From: Theristus sp. LFF4_11
Lineage: Eukaryota; Nematoda; Chromadorea; Monhysterida; Xyalidae
Assembly (NCBI GenBank): GCA_030248135.1
Contig: JASANC010004626.1
Coordinates: 1 to 64,000, forward strand
DNA length: 64,000 bases
Reading direction: 5' to 3'
Shown: in pieces, positions 1-29,848 of the stretch
Position numbering within the stretch: position 1 is the first letter of the stretch
How the letters are laid out: every line of letters starts with the position of its first letter
The notes under the pieces: generated by a model
Database searches by the model: none
Told to the model about the DNA's origin: nothing
The model's input: only the letters and a program-made list of their open reading frames with translations
Program-made: the position numbers and the translations under genes

Positions 1-1
1 G

Positions 2-1418
2 AAGGCGCGTTTAGCAATTAGATTTTCGTGCGTACGCACGGAGACAGAACTTAAAAAATGGCTACGCGAATTAGAATTTCGCACGCATGACTGTCGTTCG
101 CACGTAACGACTGTTTTGCGCGCATGATTTAGAACGTTGTCCGTGCGCACGCAAAAAAACTTGTGCCCACGCGAATTAGAATTTCGTGCGTGTGACTTAC
201 GTGTATCCGACACGACTGTTTTGCGCACGGGATTTAGAACGACTGTTTGTCCGTGCGTAAAAAGACAAATGCGCACGCGAATTAGAATTTCTTGCGCACG
301 ACTGTCCGACGACTTTTTGCTGCTGGCAGCAAAAAGTCGTTCGACGGATGTGCGGAAAAGTTCATATTTTCCAGTGTCTGTTAATTTTAAGTTGAAAATC
401 AAGGTATATTAGATGTTGTGGCAACGGGAAAAAATGCTCAGTTTTATTTGGTGGGTCTACTTGCCTGTTTTGAAAAGAAAGAAAACTGAAATCTACTGGA
501 AACTGTTGTTTTTCGTTGTTTGTTTGTTTGTTCGTTTGTTTGTTTGTTTGTTTGTTTGTTTGTTTGTTTGTTTGTTTGTTTGTTTGTTTGTTTGTTTGTT
601 TGTTTGTTTGTTTGTTTGTTTGTTTGTTTGTTTGTTTGTTTGTTTGTTTGTTTGTTTGTCTGTTTGTTTGTTTGTTTGTTTGTTTGTTTGTTTGTTTGTT
701 TGTTTGTTTGTTTGTTTGTTTGCTTGTTTGCTTGCTTGCTTGCTTGCTGGTTTCGGAGAAGGGGGCTGCTGGCTCCAAAAAAGCAAAACAGCTTCGATCA
801 GCTTCTCTGTCACCTGCGCTTCGTCGAGCGAACTGATCGGCGTCGGCGGAGATTTTGGGTCAGCATTTTCCATTTTTGAAAGATCCAAATCAAAATTTGT
901 TCAAATTCAGTTTGTATATACCAAAACTGAAAGAATTTAGATTTTTACATGCGCTTCTTGAGAACACATGTGATAAAAATGCGACGACAAACTGAATGCA
1001 AAATGGGGAAGAGGGTAGGGGAAGGGGAGGGAATGCAAGGGAGATGACCACTAAAAAATAAAATTTGTCAATTCCCGTTTTCAAATTTGCTAGGGCAGAC
1101 ATTTGCATTTTTGTCCGCAACAGAACGGACTATTTTTGGTCACGGCATTTAGAACGACAGTCGTATGACGGATGCTACACGTTTTCTAATTCCCGTACGC
1201 AAGCTTGTCCGTCCGCACGTTCGGACATACCACACAACTTTTTGCCCACGCGAATTAGTTTTCCGTATGTATGCACGACACTTCAGTCGTTCTAAATGCG
1301 GTGCGCAGTTTTCAGTTTTGTCGTGTGGCGTAAACGAAACGACTGTTTTGCGCCCCGCATTTAGAACGACGTGCGTTCCGTGCGTACGTAAGAAAAACTA
1401 ATTGCTAAACGCGCCTTT
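2..1418. mobile_element. Foldback element with AGGCGCG termini (about 1.4 kb)
   Basis: The left end (AGGCGCGTTTAGCAATTAG) is repeated in inverted orientation at the right end (about 1378-1418), which defines terminal inverted repeats. Between them lie many short, imperfect copies of a word like CGCGAATTAGAATTTCGTGC in both orientations, so each half can fold on itself. The element carries a TTTG microsatellite at 519-745. No transposase reading frame is visible, so it is non-autonomous. The right end is followed by TTA; the left flank is cut by the window edge, so a target duplication cannot be tested. A 190-bp relative with the same termini lies in a DHX33 intron at 56750-56938. The TTA next to the ends hints at a PIF/Harbinger relationship, which is inference. 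Confidence 0.75.
519..745. repeat. (TTTG)n microsatellite
   Basis: About 55 tandem copies of TTTG/GTTT with a few changes (one TCTG, then TTGC units at the right end). It produces long artificial reading frames of repeated VCLF or NKQT residues on both strands; these are not genes. It sits inside the foldback element that covers the left end of the window. Confidence 0.95.
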
Positions 1419-1435
1419 AACATGATGTTTAGTTC

Positions 1436-1618
1436 AGTACCGAGACTCGATGCGCGCACAGACAGACGAATAGGCCCGTGTAAGACGCGGGAATTCAAAA
1501 TTGGCAAAGTGATCCGAGTCCCCTAAATAGGGCCGGCTAATTTGAATTGCCACATAAAAGTTGAAACTAGTTTCCTTTTGACGTCTGCACACGCATCGAG
1601 TCGCAGTCGCAGAACATA
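1436..1618. mobile_element. MITE family B, copy 1
   Basis: About 180 bp with inverted termini: GAGACTCGATGCGCGCACAG on the left, and CTGCACACGCATCGAGTC followed by a repeated GCAGTC on the right. The core GCGGGAATTCAAAATTGGCA is diagnostic and recurs at 12503-12690, 14205-14372, 17025-18612 and, in part, 29690-29790 and 63155-63357. No coding capacity. From here to the last visible U2SURP exon (about 2035) I see nothing else. Confidence 0.75.
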
Positions 1619-2034
1619 AAAAATTGATAAGTAGGTTGGAACGGGACAAGTCGCTTCAGACTGTGGATCTGGGCAAGGGCAGGCATTTGATGGGCCCAAA
1701 TAGATTGCATTGCACACAGCCAATTTATTACTCCCAAAACAAAAGTTCCCTTTTTTCAATTGTTGATTTATTACAGCTTTGTGGAACAATGACGCCGAAG
1801 GCGAAGTTACAACTTTGGTGTAGGAGCACGAGGGCGATGCTACGTGATACTGACTAATACTCGTGCCGTGTGTTCGTGTGTCATTTCTTCCGACTTGTGC
1901 TAAAGCTGTGAGAAGGCGTTTTCGGCGTTGGTTAGATGAGAGTCAGCCAACCATGGGCAACAGTGCTCCCACAAAACAACCAGGAAATCAGTATGTTCTG
2001 TGTGTACGAAAACCAAAACACCACGGACACTCCA

Positions 2035-19245
<17,211 letters not shown>

Positions 19246-19374
19246 TGTACAACAAAAAATGGGGTTTTTTAAACCGTTGTGGTACGTGCAGCTGCTGCCT
19301 GCTAGGGTGAAAAGTTTCTTTTATTTAATTTTTAAAAACTTGCGCTTTGGCAATTCTGTCCGTCCAGTACCGAC

Positions 19375-19525
19375 CGAAGGCGAAAGCAAATTTTCGAGGG
19401 GGGGGGGGGGGTGCAGTGCCGAAGGTGAAAGCAAATTTTCGAGGGAGGGGGGTGTGGTGTCGTCACGTGGGGTGGGGGGGGGGGGGTGCCGAAAATTTTT
19501 CAGTGGGGGTGTCAGTCATGGTACA
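19375..19525 (+). repeat. G-run repeat flanking the hAT-like cluster
   Basis: Runs of up to 13 G alternate with GCAAATTTTCGAGG, GTCGTCACGTGG and CCGAAAATTTTTCAGTG. The same order of words occurs at 22960-23050 on the other side of the hAT-like cluster. It is probably part of one dispersed element. The runs may be unstable or misassembled. Confidence 0.6.
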
Positions 19526-19537
19526 GTGACACTAGAG

Positions 19538-20220
19538 TAGGGTTGTTAAAAAAAACAAAAAGCGTCATTTTTGTTTTGTTTTTAATTTTTTTTTTAAATT
19601 TCAAAAATCAAGTTGTGCTAAATCAACCAGGGAGTTCGAAGAACCACATTTGATGTGCAATCGCCTCCCGTATGACTCCCGTATGGCGGAACTTTCCAGA
19701 TTTTGTTTGGGTGACCCTCATTTACCCCTTTTCCAAACCGTTACCACACCTCTTCTTGTGTTTTGACCCCCATAACGTCACTAATTGTCCCCAGCCCAAG
19801 TGAAAATACACAGACCGGCTTGAAATTCGATCAATTCTAATGATGTGTCGCGACGGCAGTACACGAAACAGCAACCAGACAACGTAACGCTTGCAAACGG
19901 AGCAGCTCAGACGCTCAAATTTAGATTGCGAGGCGAATCGTCACCTTATCTGCATCGGAAATGGTAAGCCAACCTTTGGGACGCTTAAAAATTTCATCGC
20001 AGATGTTGTTGAAGCCTGAAATCAGTCGGTAAAACGGTCCAAAATGGACTGCTGAGTGCTGACGGTTTTACTAGGTAATATCAAAGAAAATTTTTGTTAA
20101 ACTTTCGAAAAATTGTGCCAAAATTGAGGTTTTCAGAACATATTAGAGGAAAATGTTTTGAATTTTTTTTAAATCGGCATTTTTGTTTTTTTTAATCACT
20201 TTTTTTAAAAATTTGATTTG
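19538..20220. mobile_element. hAT-like element A (right end decayed)
   Basis: Begins TAGGGTTGTTAAA after CACTAGAG. Its interior (Cys-poor, no frame) matches the inverted interior of elements B and C, for example GTTACGTTGTCTGGTTGC in element C and its reverse complement here. The right end stops in TTTTTAAAAATTTGATTTG without the final CAACCCTA, so it is truncated or its end has been lost. Confidence 0.6.
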
Positions 20221-20861
20221 TATACATACCTAAAAGTGATTTTTTTGATTCCTGATCAGAGGTTGCTTGCAATGAGTCGTTGTAGGTTCCTAATCCTAAA
20301 CCTAATCCTAATTAGGGTTGTTAAACAAAAATCAATTTTTTTTAAAGTGATTAAAAAAACAAAAATGCCGATTTTTTTTAATTTGAAAAAAATTTCTCTA
20401 ATATGCTCTGAAAACCTCAATTTTGGCACAATTTTTGGAAAGTTCAACAAAAATATTCTTTGATATTACCTCGTAAAACCTTTAGCAGTCGATTTTGGAC
20501 CGTTTTACCGACTGATTTCAGGCTTATACAACATCTGCGATGAAGTTTTTGAGCGTCCCAAAGGTTGGTTTACCATTTCCGATGCAGATAAGCTGACGAT
20601 TCGCCTCGCAATCTAAATTTGAGCGTCCAAGCTGCTCCGTTTGCAATCGTTACGTTGTCTGGTTGCCGTTTCGTGTCCTGCCGTCGCGACACATCATCAG
20701 ATTTGATCGAATTTCAAGCCGGTATGTGTATTTTCACTTGGGCTGGGGACAATAAGTGACGTTTTGGGGGTCAAAACACTAGAAGAGGCATGGTAACGGT
20801 TTGGAAAAGGGGTAATTGAGGTCACCAAAACAAAATCTCCAAAGTGCCGCCGGCATGCGGT

Positions 20862-20992
20862 CGATCCGGTACCTGGCAATTTTCTAGGGCGGTCGATCCG
20901 GTACCTGGCAATTTTCTAGGGCGGTCGATCCGGTACCAGGTCGATCCGGTACCAGGTCGATCCGGTACTCGGTCGATCAGGTACCAATTGAA
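20862..20992. repeat. GGTCGATCCGGTACC array, direct part
   Basis: Five to six copies of GGTCGATCCGGTACC, two of them separated by TGGCAATTTTCTAGGGC. Each unit is itself nearly palindromic around GGTACC. Confidence 0.8.
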
Positions 20993-21461
20993 ATTTTCAA
21001 CTGTTTTAGCATTCAATTCAATTTGTTTCTGATTTGTTTTCCATTTTTCTTCGTTTCTCTCATTTTATCTGATGTCTGAAACATTTTAACGCAGGTTTTT
21101 TCGCGGGAAATATGAAAATAAAAACAACAGACATTTTTCCTCAACTCCAAAAGAGAACCGAATCAGTCTTCATATTTTTATTTTGTTCTCCTTTTCTTGC
21201 TGAGCTGATAATTTTGCAAATTTTCACCGTCTTGGAGCTTTGTTCTTCTGGAAAATAGTTCAGAAAATAAAAAAAACATATGGTACACTTGTTTTGCTTT
21301 TTTCAGAATCAGATTACGATTCCCAAAACCAACCAAGTGTCGCAAAAGTCGTCGTCGTCTCATATCGTATCATCAACAATCGTATCAACAATCAACCAAA
21401 GAAAAATCGAAAACATAACGAATTGAACGCTAAAAACCCGTAAAACAGCTGAAAATTTTAA

Positions 21462-21605
21462 TTGGTACCGGATCGACCGAGTACCGGATCGACCTGGTAC
21501 CGGATCGACCGTCCTAGAAAATTGCCAGGTACCGGATCGACCGGTACCGGATCCACCGGTACCGGATCGACCGTACCGGATCGACGGTACCGGATCGACC
21601 TACAG
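21462..21605. repeat. GGTCGATCCGGTACC array, inverted part
   Basis: Seven or so copies of GGTACCGGATCGACC, the reverse complement of the units at 20862-20992, with the same spacer (CCTAGAAAATTGCCA) present once. The two arrays form a large inverted repeat. Confidence 0.8.
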
Positions 21606-21893
21606 CCGTGCCGCCATACGGGAGTCATTCCGGAGGCGCTTGCATATCATATGTGGTTCTTCGAACTCCCTGATTGATTTAGCACAACTTTGATTTTTGA
21701 AATAAAAAAAAAATTTTTTTCAAACAAAAATGACGATTTTTGTTTTTTTAACAACCCTAATCCTAAGCCAAGCCTTTTTGATAAGGTGAAAAGGATCAAT
21801 TTAGTTTTTGCATTTTTTCTTTCAGGGGCCACTGCCACTGCACATGCACCTGTTTTAATAATGATGCATTACGAAAAAGATTACACTAGAGTA

Positions 21894-22592
21894 GGGTTGT
21901 TAAACAAAAATGAAAATTTTTTTTTAAAGTGATTTAAAAAAACAAAAATGCCGATTTTTTTTTAAATTCGAAAAATTTTCCTCTAATATGCTCTGAAAAC
22001 CTCAATTTTGGCAAAATTTTTCGAAAGTTCAACAAAAATTTTCTTTGATTATACCTCGTAAAACCTTTAGCAGTCGATTTTGGGCCGTTTTACCGACTGA
22101 TTTTAGGCTACGACAACATCTGCGATGAAGTTTTTGAGCGTCCCAAAGCTTGGCCTACCATTTCCGATGCAGATAAGGTGACGATTCGCCTCGCAGAGCG
22201 TCCGATTGTGCTCGCTGCTCCGTTTGCAAGCGCTACGTTGTCTGGTTGCTTGCTGCTTCGTGTCGTGTCGTCGCAACACCATCAGAAGAATTGATCGAAT
22301 TTCAAGGCGGTATGTTTGTCTTCACTTTAGCATTAGTTTAGCTGGGGACAATTAGTGACGTTTTGGAGGTCAAAACACAAGAAGAGGCATGGTTTGGAAA
22401 AGGGGTAATTGAGGTCACCAAAACAAAATCTGCAAAGTTCCGTCATATGGGAGTCATTCGGGAGGCGCTTGCATATCATATGTGGTTCTTCGGACTCCCT
22501 GATTGATTCAGCACAACTTTGATTTTTGAAATTTTTTTTTTTTAATTTAAAAAAAAACAAAAATGACGATTTTTGTTTTTTTTAACAACCCT
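21894..22592. mobile_element. hAT-like element B with perfect 8-bp target duplication
   Basis: Begins TAGGGTTGTTAAACAAAAAT and ends TTTTTAACAACCCTA, an inverted pair. CACTAGAG lies directly on both sides, a perfect 8-bp duplication. About 700 bp, AT-rich ends, no transposase frame. It is the cleanest of the three copies and defines the family. Confidence 0.9.
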
Positions 22593-24215
22593 ACACTAGA
22601 GATGTAAGCTTCAAAAAAAAAATTTTTAAAGTCGGAGTTTGGTACCTTCGGGTTTCCGGAACCGGCGCGCGTATAATTAATTAAATTAAATTAAATTAAA
22701 AAAATGAGCTTTTTTATTTTTTTTAAATTATTTGAAATTTTTTTCGTTTTTTTCAAATTTTTCCAGGTTTTTCAAAAATAATATCAAAAATGCGTGTTAG
22801 TTTTCGGTTTTGTTTCCCTTATTTTTGGCATATGGGAGCGGGGGAGCCGCATTATCTATCAGTTATTCAGTGTCAGTCCCCGCTTTTCTTCAAGAATGCC
22901 CGTTTTTACTTTTTTGGCATAATTTTTTGAAAGTTCAACAAAAATTTTCTTCGACTTCGAAAGCAAATTTTCGAGGGGGGGGTGTCGTCACGTGGGGGGG
23001 TGCCGAAAATTTTTCAGTGGGGGGTGTCAGTCATGGTACAGTGACACCCCCAGGCGTGGGCCATGGGGGTGGGAGGGGGGTTTACTTTTAAGGATAATTT
23101 TAAAAGTAAAATTTGTTTTTAATAAACTTAAAAAATTAAAAAAATCCTGATTTAGAAAACAATTTGAAAAATGTTTCAAAAAATTCAAACCCTAGCTACC
23201 ACCAACACCTATGATGGTCGCCCTGAATAATTTGCAGAATAAACTGATTGGATGCATGTAGCACGTTCAAAAAAAAGAAATTGAACGGACATTTTCTTTT
23301 TGTTGGTTTTGTGAATTGTTTGTTTTTGATTTCGTGATTTTGTGATTCGATTCGAAGACGTAAAATCGGTCAACCATTTTTCACCCAAAATGACAGTTTT
23401 TGCTCAAAATTACAAAATTGTCCACACGCAAAAATTAAGTGACAACGTCGTCGTCGTCATTAAACAAAAAAATACATTTTGAGCTGTGGAATAAAATTTT
23501 TCTAAATTTCGCGGTCTCTAACCTTTGAGTTTATTTTTAGCACAAAAAGGGTGCTGGAAATTCATAAAAACACGTTTCAATAAAATCCAAATCCACGAAA
23601 AAAGAACGGTGCGGAGTGTGAGCAGCCTCCGCTCGGTCGACCAATCAGCTGATTCCACATTTTAGTGAGTTCGACTGTATTTTCTGTAAATTTTGTTAAA
23701 TTTGGCAAAAGGAAATTGGCTTTTAGTCTCTTAGTTTTCCGTATCTTGGAACTGTACAAACTCTTGCTTGGTTTTTCTGCGTTTTGAAAGTGTTTGTTCA
23801 GAAACAACTTGTTTCAATATAAAAAGCAGTTTTGTGGTGCAAAAACTTTTTCCATTTCTTAATGCAAAAACTTTGTTTAACGAATTGATTTTTATGTTCA
23901 CCTTTTAGTGCTCGGCCCGTCCAACCATGACGATGACACTGACAGTATCCATCCACTACCATATTGGGACATCACATGTGACGTGACGTGTCTATCAGTT
24001 CAAAAGATCTGAATCGGCATCTTTGTTTGGTTATCATTTGGTCAGAAAGCACTGATACAGCGCATAAGCAAACAACCGTGCGAAAATTAACAGCTGAATT
24101 GCATGACGTTGCGTCAAAAACAAAGGTAATAAATATTTCGATAGCGATCAAGCGTTATGAAAAGTTGCAGTCACTTTTGAAACAGAACAGAACCAAAACA
24201 AACTGAGAGAGCAAC
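22593..24215. other. Intergenic region upstream of the aspartic protease
   Basis: Contains the second copy of the G-run repeat (22960-23050), then AT-rich sequence without supported exons. A CCAATCAG word is at 23641. No promoter element can be called with confidence. Confidence 0.6.
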
Positions 24216-27055
24216 ATGCGTTTTGCCATCTTGCTAGCAGCGGTGGTCGTCTGCGTTGCCGCTGAGCGCGGCGTCGTGCGGATGCCCGTGACGCGGGTGC
24301 CCTCAAAAATGGAGCGCATGATCAAGGAGGGCACTTGGAAGGACGAGTGGAAACGCCTGAAACACGAGCGACTCATGCATCGGCTCCATCGCTTGCCCGG
24401 CGATGACCAGGAGCCACAGACGGACTATTACGATGTTGGTGTTCGCGCTAAAAAAGGGTGTCCGAATGCCTGAACAGGTGTCCGGGTTGCCGAGTGTGTA
24501 TTTCCGGAGTGTGTTGTGGCCGAGTGTGTATTTTTCCGAAGTGTGCTGTGGCCGAGTGTGTATTTGTGGAACACGACGCAACAGCGGGCACACTCAGGCG
24601 GTCAAGACACCGGACACCTGTTCGACCAGCGTGTTTGCTCAAATTGGGTTCAGTTGCACGCACGGCTGCCATCCTATTGGCCGGGTAACAAGGCAGTGTT
24701 GAATCAGCGAACGCAAACGGTTGTTTTATTAGACGATTTTTTATGACACAGCATCATTGATCATCTCACTTTGCCAAAATCAATGCCGAAATCCGTTTTT
24801 CTTGTGGGGCAGACCAAATCAGTCAGAATCACTGCAGACCTTCTACCTCGGCACGTGCATGATCGGCACACCACCACAAAACTTCACGGTCGTGCTCGAC
24901 ACTGGCTCGTCTGATCTATGGGTCCCAGACAAAACGTACTCCGGAGGTAATGTACAGTACGCTTGTTTAATCCGGTCACGTTGGTTCGCAGGTTATAGAG
25001 CTGAGAGCTCACGAAAGAAGACAGAACAAGATCGGAGTTGCAGGAAAACATATTCAGCCATAAGGTTAACCACCATTACCACAGTAAACCACAGGCCGAT
25101 ACGTACATATGCCAGCAATATACACGGTAGTCCAGAGTTATACCGAAAGAGTTGTTCAGATTATACCAAACGTTGAATGGAGCTGAAATTTAGTGCAGGT
25201 AACTTTAGAAAGTTGGTAATTTTGCTTCACCCTCTTCAAATTTTATATCAACTTAGAAAATTAAAGAATATGTGTGCCTAATTCTGGACCACCCTGTACA
25301 CACTTGTACTATGTATCAACAACCCAACCCCATTTGGAGGTCTTTCTGCATCATGCAGAATGATTTGAAGGGTGCGACCGTTTGCTTTTTTCAAAAACCA
25401 AAATTTTTCAAAATTGTTTCGCGTCATACAAAAGTGAGCTTCGTTTGTACAGCGAACAAGCACAAGTTCGACAGTTCCCTCAGTTCGTCGTACATCAAGG
25501 ACGGACGTCCCTGGACGATTCACTACGGCAGTGGCTCCGCATCCGGATTCACGGGAATCGATAAATTCTGCGTTCGTTGATCATTGGAAATTGAAATTTA
25601 GAGCTCATTCCTGCATAAATTGTGTTTAAAAAATAGACAACGCTGTTTAGTTCGGTGACACGGACCTGTGCGTCGACAACCAAACGTTTGGCCAAGCGAC
25701 ACAGATGGGCGTGCAAGTACGTATTTGCTTTTCGGTTGAATTTTCTCATACACCAGCCAATGGTGCATGCAGTGGCAGTGGATCAGAAGTAAAACATTTT
25801 CGAAAAGTGACTGATGAACAACAAACGTCAGGCGCGTCAACCGTTGGACGGCATTTGCGGCATGGGCTTTCCGTCGTTGTCCGTGGAGCACACGACGCCG
25901 CCCTTCTTGAACATGATCAATCAAGGAGTGGTGAAAAATCCGTACTTCACTGTCTGGTTGACCATGTTGGTTTTGTGGATGAAAAAGTTTTCTGATACTT
26001 TCTAGAGCCGTTCAGAACCACTTCAATCTTTTGCAAACGTTAGGGTCAAACCGACACCGCACGGCGAGATCGGTGGCGAATTCACGTTTGGCGATCTTGA
26101 CGCGGAGCATTGTGCGGCTGACGGTGACTGGGTGCCGTTGACACACGAAACTTGGTGGGAGTTCAAGATGGACTCGTGAGTATAGGCTGCTCGTTGGAAC
26201 GTGTCAGACGTGTCGCGTGTGTGTGTGTGTGTGCAGCGCTCGTTCGCACGTGTTACAGAGTGAGCATGGGCTCGAGGAAGTTCGGTGGTGGCAGCGCGAT
26301 TTCGGACACGGGCACCTCGTTCATTATCGGACCAAGTGACACAATGCAACAGCTGGCTGATTTGATGGGCGGACGGTTTGACAGCGAATATGGACTGGTA
26401 ATATGAAGGCAGCTTCATTGTGCGGTTTTAATGCTGCATAATGCGTGTTCCACTTAGGTTTTTTTGCGTTGTAATTTTTTTTTCATTTTTAGTACAAATG
26501 CGACTGTGACGCGTCGTTTGACGATCTTGTGATCACGATCAATGGACAAGACTACACGATAACACCGGAGAATATTGTCGTTGATGTGAGAAAGCTTTTT
26601 GCTCAACGCACCCAACACCGTTCATCGGATGGACAGCCGTTTTAGTCGGACGTGTTAAATGGGTTTTGTGCTAACCGCTTGATCAACCAATCAGTGGTTT
26701 AGGGCTTGAGACTTTTCGTCATTTCGAGAAAAAAACTATCGAGCTTAGTCGAGCATAACTGCCAACCAGTGTTGCACCACATATTTCGCGTGCTCGAATT
26801 TGCATTTTTAGGTGTAGTAGTGTTTGTAGTTTTGTTATTTGTAAACTATGAATGCAATTTCACAACTTCGTTCTGCGTGCATTTCATTTGCATTCGCATT
26901 CACAGTTCGGCTCACCAATCGGCTGCGCGCTCGGCATCGCTGGAGCGTTCATGGGTGAGCCGGAGTGGATCCTTGGTGACACGTTCATTCGGCAGTACTG
27001 CAATGTCTACGACATGGGCCAGAAACGCATCGGACTGTTCAAGTCGCTGAAATGA
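24216..27055 (+). CDS. Secreted aspartic protease (pepsin/cathepsin D family)
   Basis: Nine exons: 24216-24434, 24838-24946, 25453 (or 25436)-25571, 25651-25716, 25832-25971, 26044-26175, 26259-26397, 26493-26585, 26906-27055; phases agree throughout. The product has a signal peptide ([16 protein letters not shown]) and a basic propeptide (to about residue 65), then [20 protein letters not shown] with the first catalytic Asp, the flap [23 protein letters not shown], the second catalytic motif ISDTGTS, and the C-terminal [16 protein letters not shown]. Family A1 proteases cleave proteins at acidic pH in lysosome or gut lumen. The KCDCDA region and Cys placement are typical of nematode digestive proteases. 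The start of exon 3 is ambiguous: an alternative acceptor 17 bp upstream adds five residues including a Cys, possibly the one that forms the early disulfide. Confidence 0.95.
24491..24571 (+). repeat. Short tandem repeat in intron 1 of the protease gene
   Basis: Two and a half copies of a 30-32 bp unit that begins CCGAGTGTGTATTT and ends GTGTGCTGTGG. It lies in the intron 24435-24837. Confidence 0.75.
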
Positions 27056-29689
27056 ATAACCATGTCTTATTGTCAGCACTCTTCGTTCGGAGAATCTTTC
27101 ACGTGAAAGACTTCAGAACAGAAGCCAACTTTTTAGATTGAGCTTCAAAATCGTGTAGTTTGAACCGGAATTGTTGTGATCGCTTCTCTGGGCTTTTCTG
27201 AAACAGAAAACTTAGAAGCGCATAAAACAACGGGATTGGTGTTTTTCTGTTTTAGGAATGTCCAGATAGGCGTTTCACAGCCATTACGGTATCTATTCAA
27301 AGTTATTTTTGTTAGTCCAGGAAGTAATACAATTTCTATGGTTTGTTTAGTATTCACACAAAATCTGACGCAAAGTGTTTTCATGTCCGTCTGGTCTGGC
27401 TTGTGCTCAAAAAAAGATAAAAGTGGCCTAAAGTTGGAAAACGTGACAGGAATGTGATTGAAATGCAGGAAATTACTGACTTCGGTGGGTCTTAATCAAG
27501 GAAGTTCTCTTGAATAGCTAGTACTTTTTTCGCTGTGATCGTTGATCCCTTTCCGCTTGTTGTTCTAACCGCTGCAACGGTGCACGAACAATCACTCTGA
27601 TTTCAATCTAAAAAACTGCATTTCTGCTATTGCACTAGCACTCGCAGTTGAACAAAAACGCATTTTTACGTTTTGTGTTTTTCCATCCATGATCGAGACA
27701 CGATGACAAGATCCAATTCCACGTGCGTGCATTCTCAGTCTCAGGAAATGCTCTTGCAAATGTTATTTTTCCTTAATACCTAACTGAGAAAGTTGTGTGG
27801 TACGCAAGAAGAAAAAGTCAATCAGTTGTTTCAAGCCTTTCACGATTAGCATGGACATACGAACAAAATTGAACAAGTTGAAAGCGGATGTGGTTTCCGA
27901 AAATGCATTTTGCTTGAACACGTGTAACGCAAATCACATTGAGTGTTGCGGTGCTCAGCGAACAACTGAACCGTGGCACAGAGAAACACGAAGTAGAAGA
28001 ATTTTCAATTCAGTTTTTGCCTCGCCCGATAACAAGCTCCATCATGTTTCCCATTTCTCATGTTCCCTGTTGGTAATAACATGGTTTTAGAAACCCTTGG
28101 TTGCCATAAAGACCTTTGGTCAACTGCATTGCTTCCCGCCGCGGCTTGTTCAATTTTTATGAGCCGCCTGTTGAAAATTAGCTACATACGATCTTTGAAA
28201 TTGCGCCGTTTCCACAACAGCTCGCAAACTTTTATGTTGCGTTTACCAATTTTCGACAGACAATCTGGTTTCAACCGGATTGACACCACCACCAAAGCTG
28301 AAGAAAGGTACGCGCCGGTCATGCATTTTTTCTGATATCACACGTGCACGATCTTCGAGTTGGTTCGGTTTCATATCATTATTTATTCAAACGTGATAAC
28401 GCTGATCATTCTATCCATGCTGTACGATTACAGTTGCTGGCAGCATGCGCGCCTGAGCAAATGGTGCCATCCCGGTTTTTCGTGTCGGCACACCACACTT
28501 TTTTCAAACCGTTGCGTTTCTCAAATAAACAAACAGCCTTTGCGCAGTGGCTTCGTTGGCTTGCATTGCGTTTGAATACTGCCGTATTACAAGTGTATTC
28601 ATAATAATAGTGCGCCTCTGCTTCATATCATTTGCTTTTGTTTGTCATGTTTAGGGCAGCAAAAATATGGCTGTTTTTCATTTTTTTACTGCAAACGGCG
28701 GCCATAATTATATGATCCTGTTTTCTCATAACAACCGGTGTGCCGTACAGATTATGTTTTTTTTCATTATGCTGCGCGGTTTTTTTTTGTTATTTCCCGC
28801 GTGTAATCCTAGCTTGCGTTGCACGAAACCCATTGGCGCATTTCAACAGCATGTTTTGCTTCAATGAGCTTGTCGTCGTAATTACTTTGAAAAAAAGTCC
28901 CGCTCTTGACTCTTGTTGCTCATTTCGATCGTTTCATGATTTCACATCCTGTTTCGTTTCCACGTGTTGGAAATTGAAATGCTTTACGGGGCACTTCAGA
29001 ATTGCCTACGTGACCACTGTTGAACGCTGATTTCTGGGTATGTTATTCATAAAATTTTCGATTGGCTGCGTCCGCTGATTGGATCATACCAGAAAATCAG
29101 CACAACCAATTCGCAAATGTTAAAGTTGCATTTCGCTTATAAAATGCAGAATAATAAATCATGAAAGTGCAAAAGCGCACGTGCGCAAATTTTTTTTTCC
29201 TTCGTCTGTCTTGTTCTGCCGCCGGTCTATCTTCAGGCAGAAACAATTGCATTTGCCACATTAGATTATTGGCCTGAACAACTTGTGACTTTGCCGCAGT
29301 AATGGAAAGCGGCATTATTGAAATGGATTTTTCATTACGTTCCACCATGTGACGGCGGTTTATTCTGCAGTCCAACATGAAGAGGCTTTGAGACACGTAC
29401 ATATGCAAATTGCCAATTGAAATAATGTTCTTTTTCTCAAGCGCAGTTTCCGTTCTAAGATTGTCATTTCAGAGGCCATCGAAATTGTTTTTGCCATGGA
29501 AAGAGTTGAAAGCCCAAATGCAAGTCACAACATGAGTATCGAAAAGGTGTTTTTTACTGTACATGCAAATCACATCGAAGTATATTATCGTTACAGGAAG
29601 ACCGCGTGCACAAAAGTTTCACGCGTTGGGGAAAAGCCGGACACCAAAGCAGACGCATGACGTCATCCGACGTCTTTCGTCAGCTACCG
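27056..29689. other. Intergenic region, no supported genes
   Basis: AT-rich sequence between the protease and the ankyrin gene. Reading frames here are short, lack splice-site support and show no recognisable motif. One CTGATTGG word at 29075. Nothing else stands out. Confidence 0.6.
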
Positions 29690-29790
29690 TAACCCAATTT
29701 TGAATTCCCGCGGATTCTTGAAACGTTTTTCCTATCCCTGTGTGCAAAGGCATAGAGAACCGGGACCAAAATGAAAGATAATAGCTATTT
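29690..29790. mobile_element. MITE family B, partial copy 5
   Basis: Contains CCCAATTTTGAATTCCCGCG and, at its right end, a diverged terminus (GAACCGGGACCAAAATGAAA). The left half is missing. It lies directly in front of the ankyrin gene, so it may form part of its promoter or 5' UTR. Confidence 0.5.
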
Positions 29791-29848
29791 CAGGATTTCA
29801 GCATCTGCAAGCGACACCGCATTCGCAGCAAACAAGCCATTGCATAAA

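Larger units (their letters stand above)
20309..21762. mobile_element. hAT-like element C with internal palindromic 15-bp array
   Basis: Ends are AGGGTTGTTAAAC and TTAACAACCCTA. The flanks ATCCTAAT and ATCCTAAG match in seven of eight positions, consistent with an 8-bp target duplication. The left part (to about 20835) is homologous to element B. The interior holds direct copies of GGTCGATCCGGTACC at 20862-20990 and inverted copies at 21462-21605, so a 460-bp loop can form. No coding capacity. Confidence 0.7.

Noticed and set aside
413..940. Long VCLF/NKQT-repeat reading frames on both strands
   Set aside because: They arise from the (TTTG)n microsatellite, which is open in several frames because it lacks stop codons; no splice or start context.
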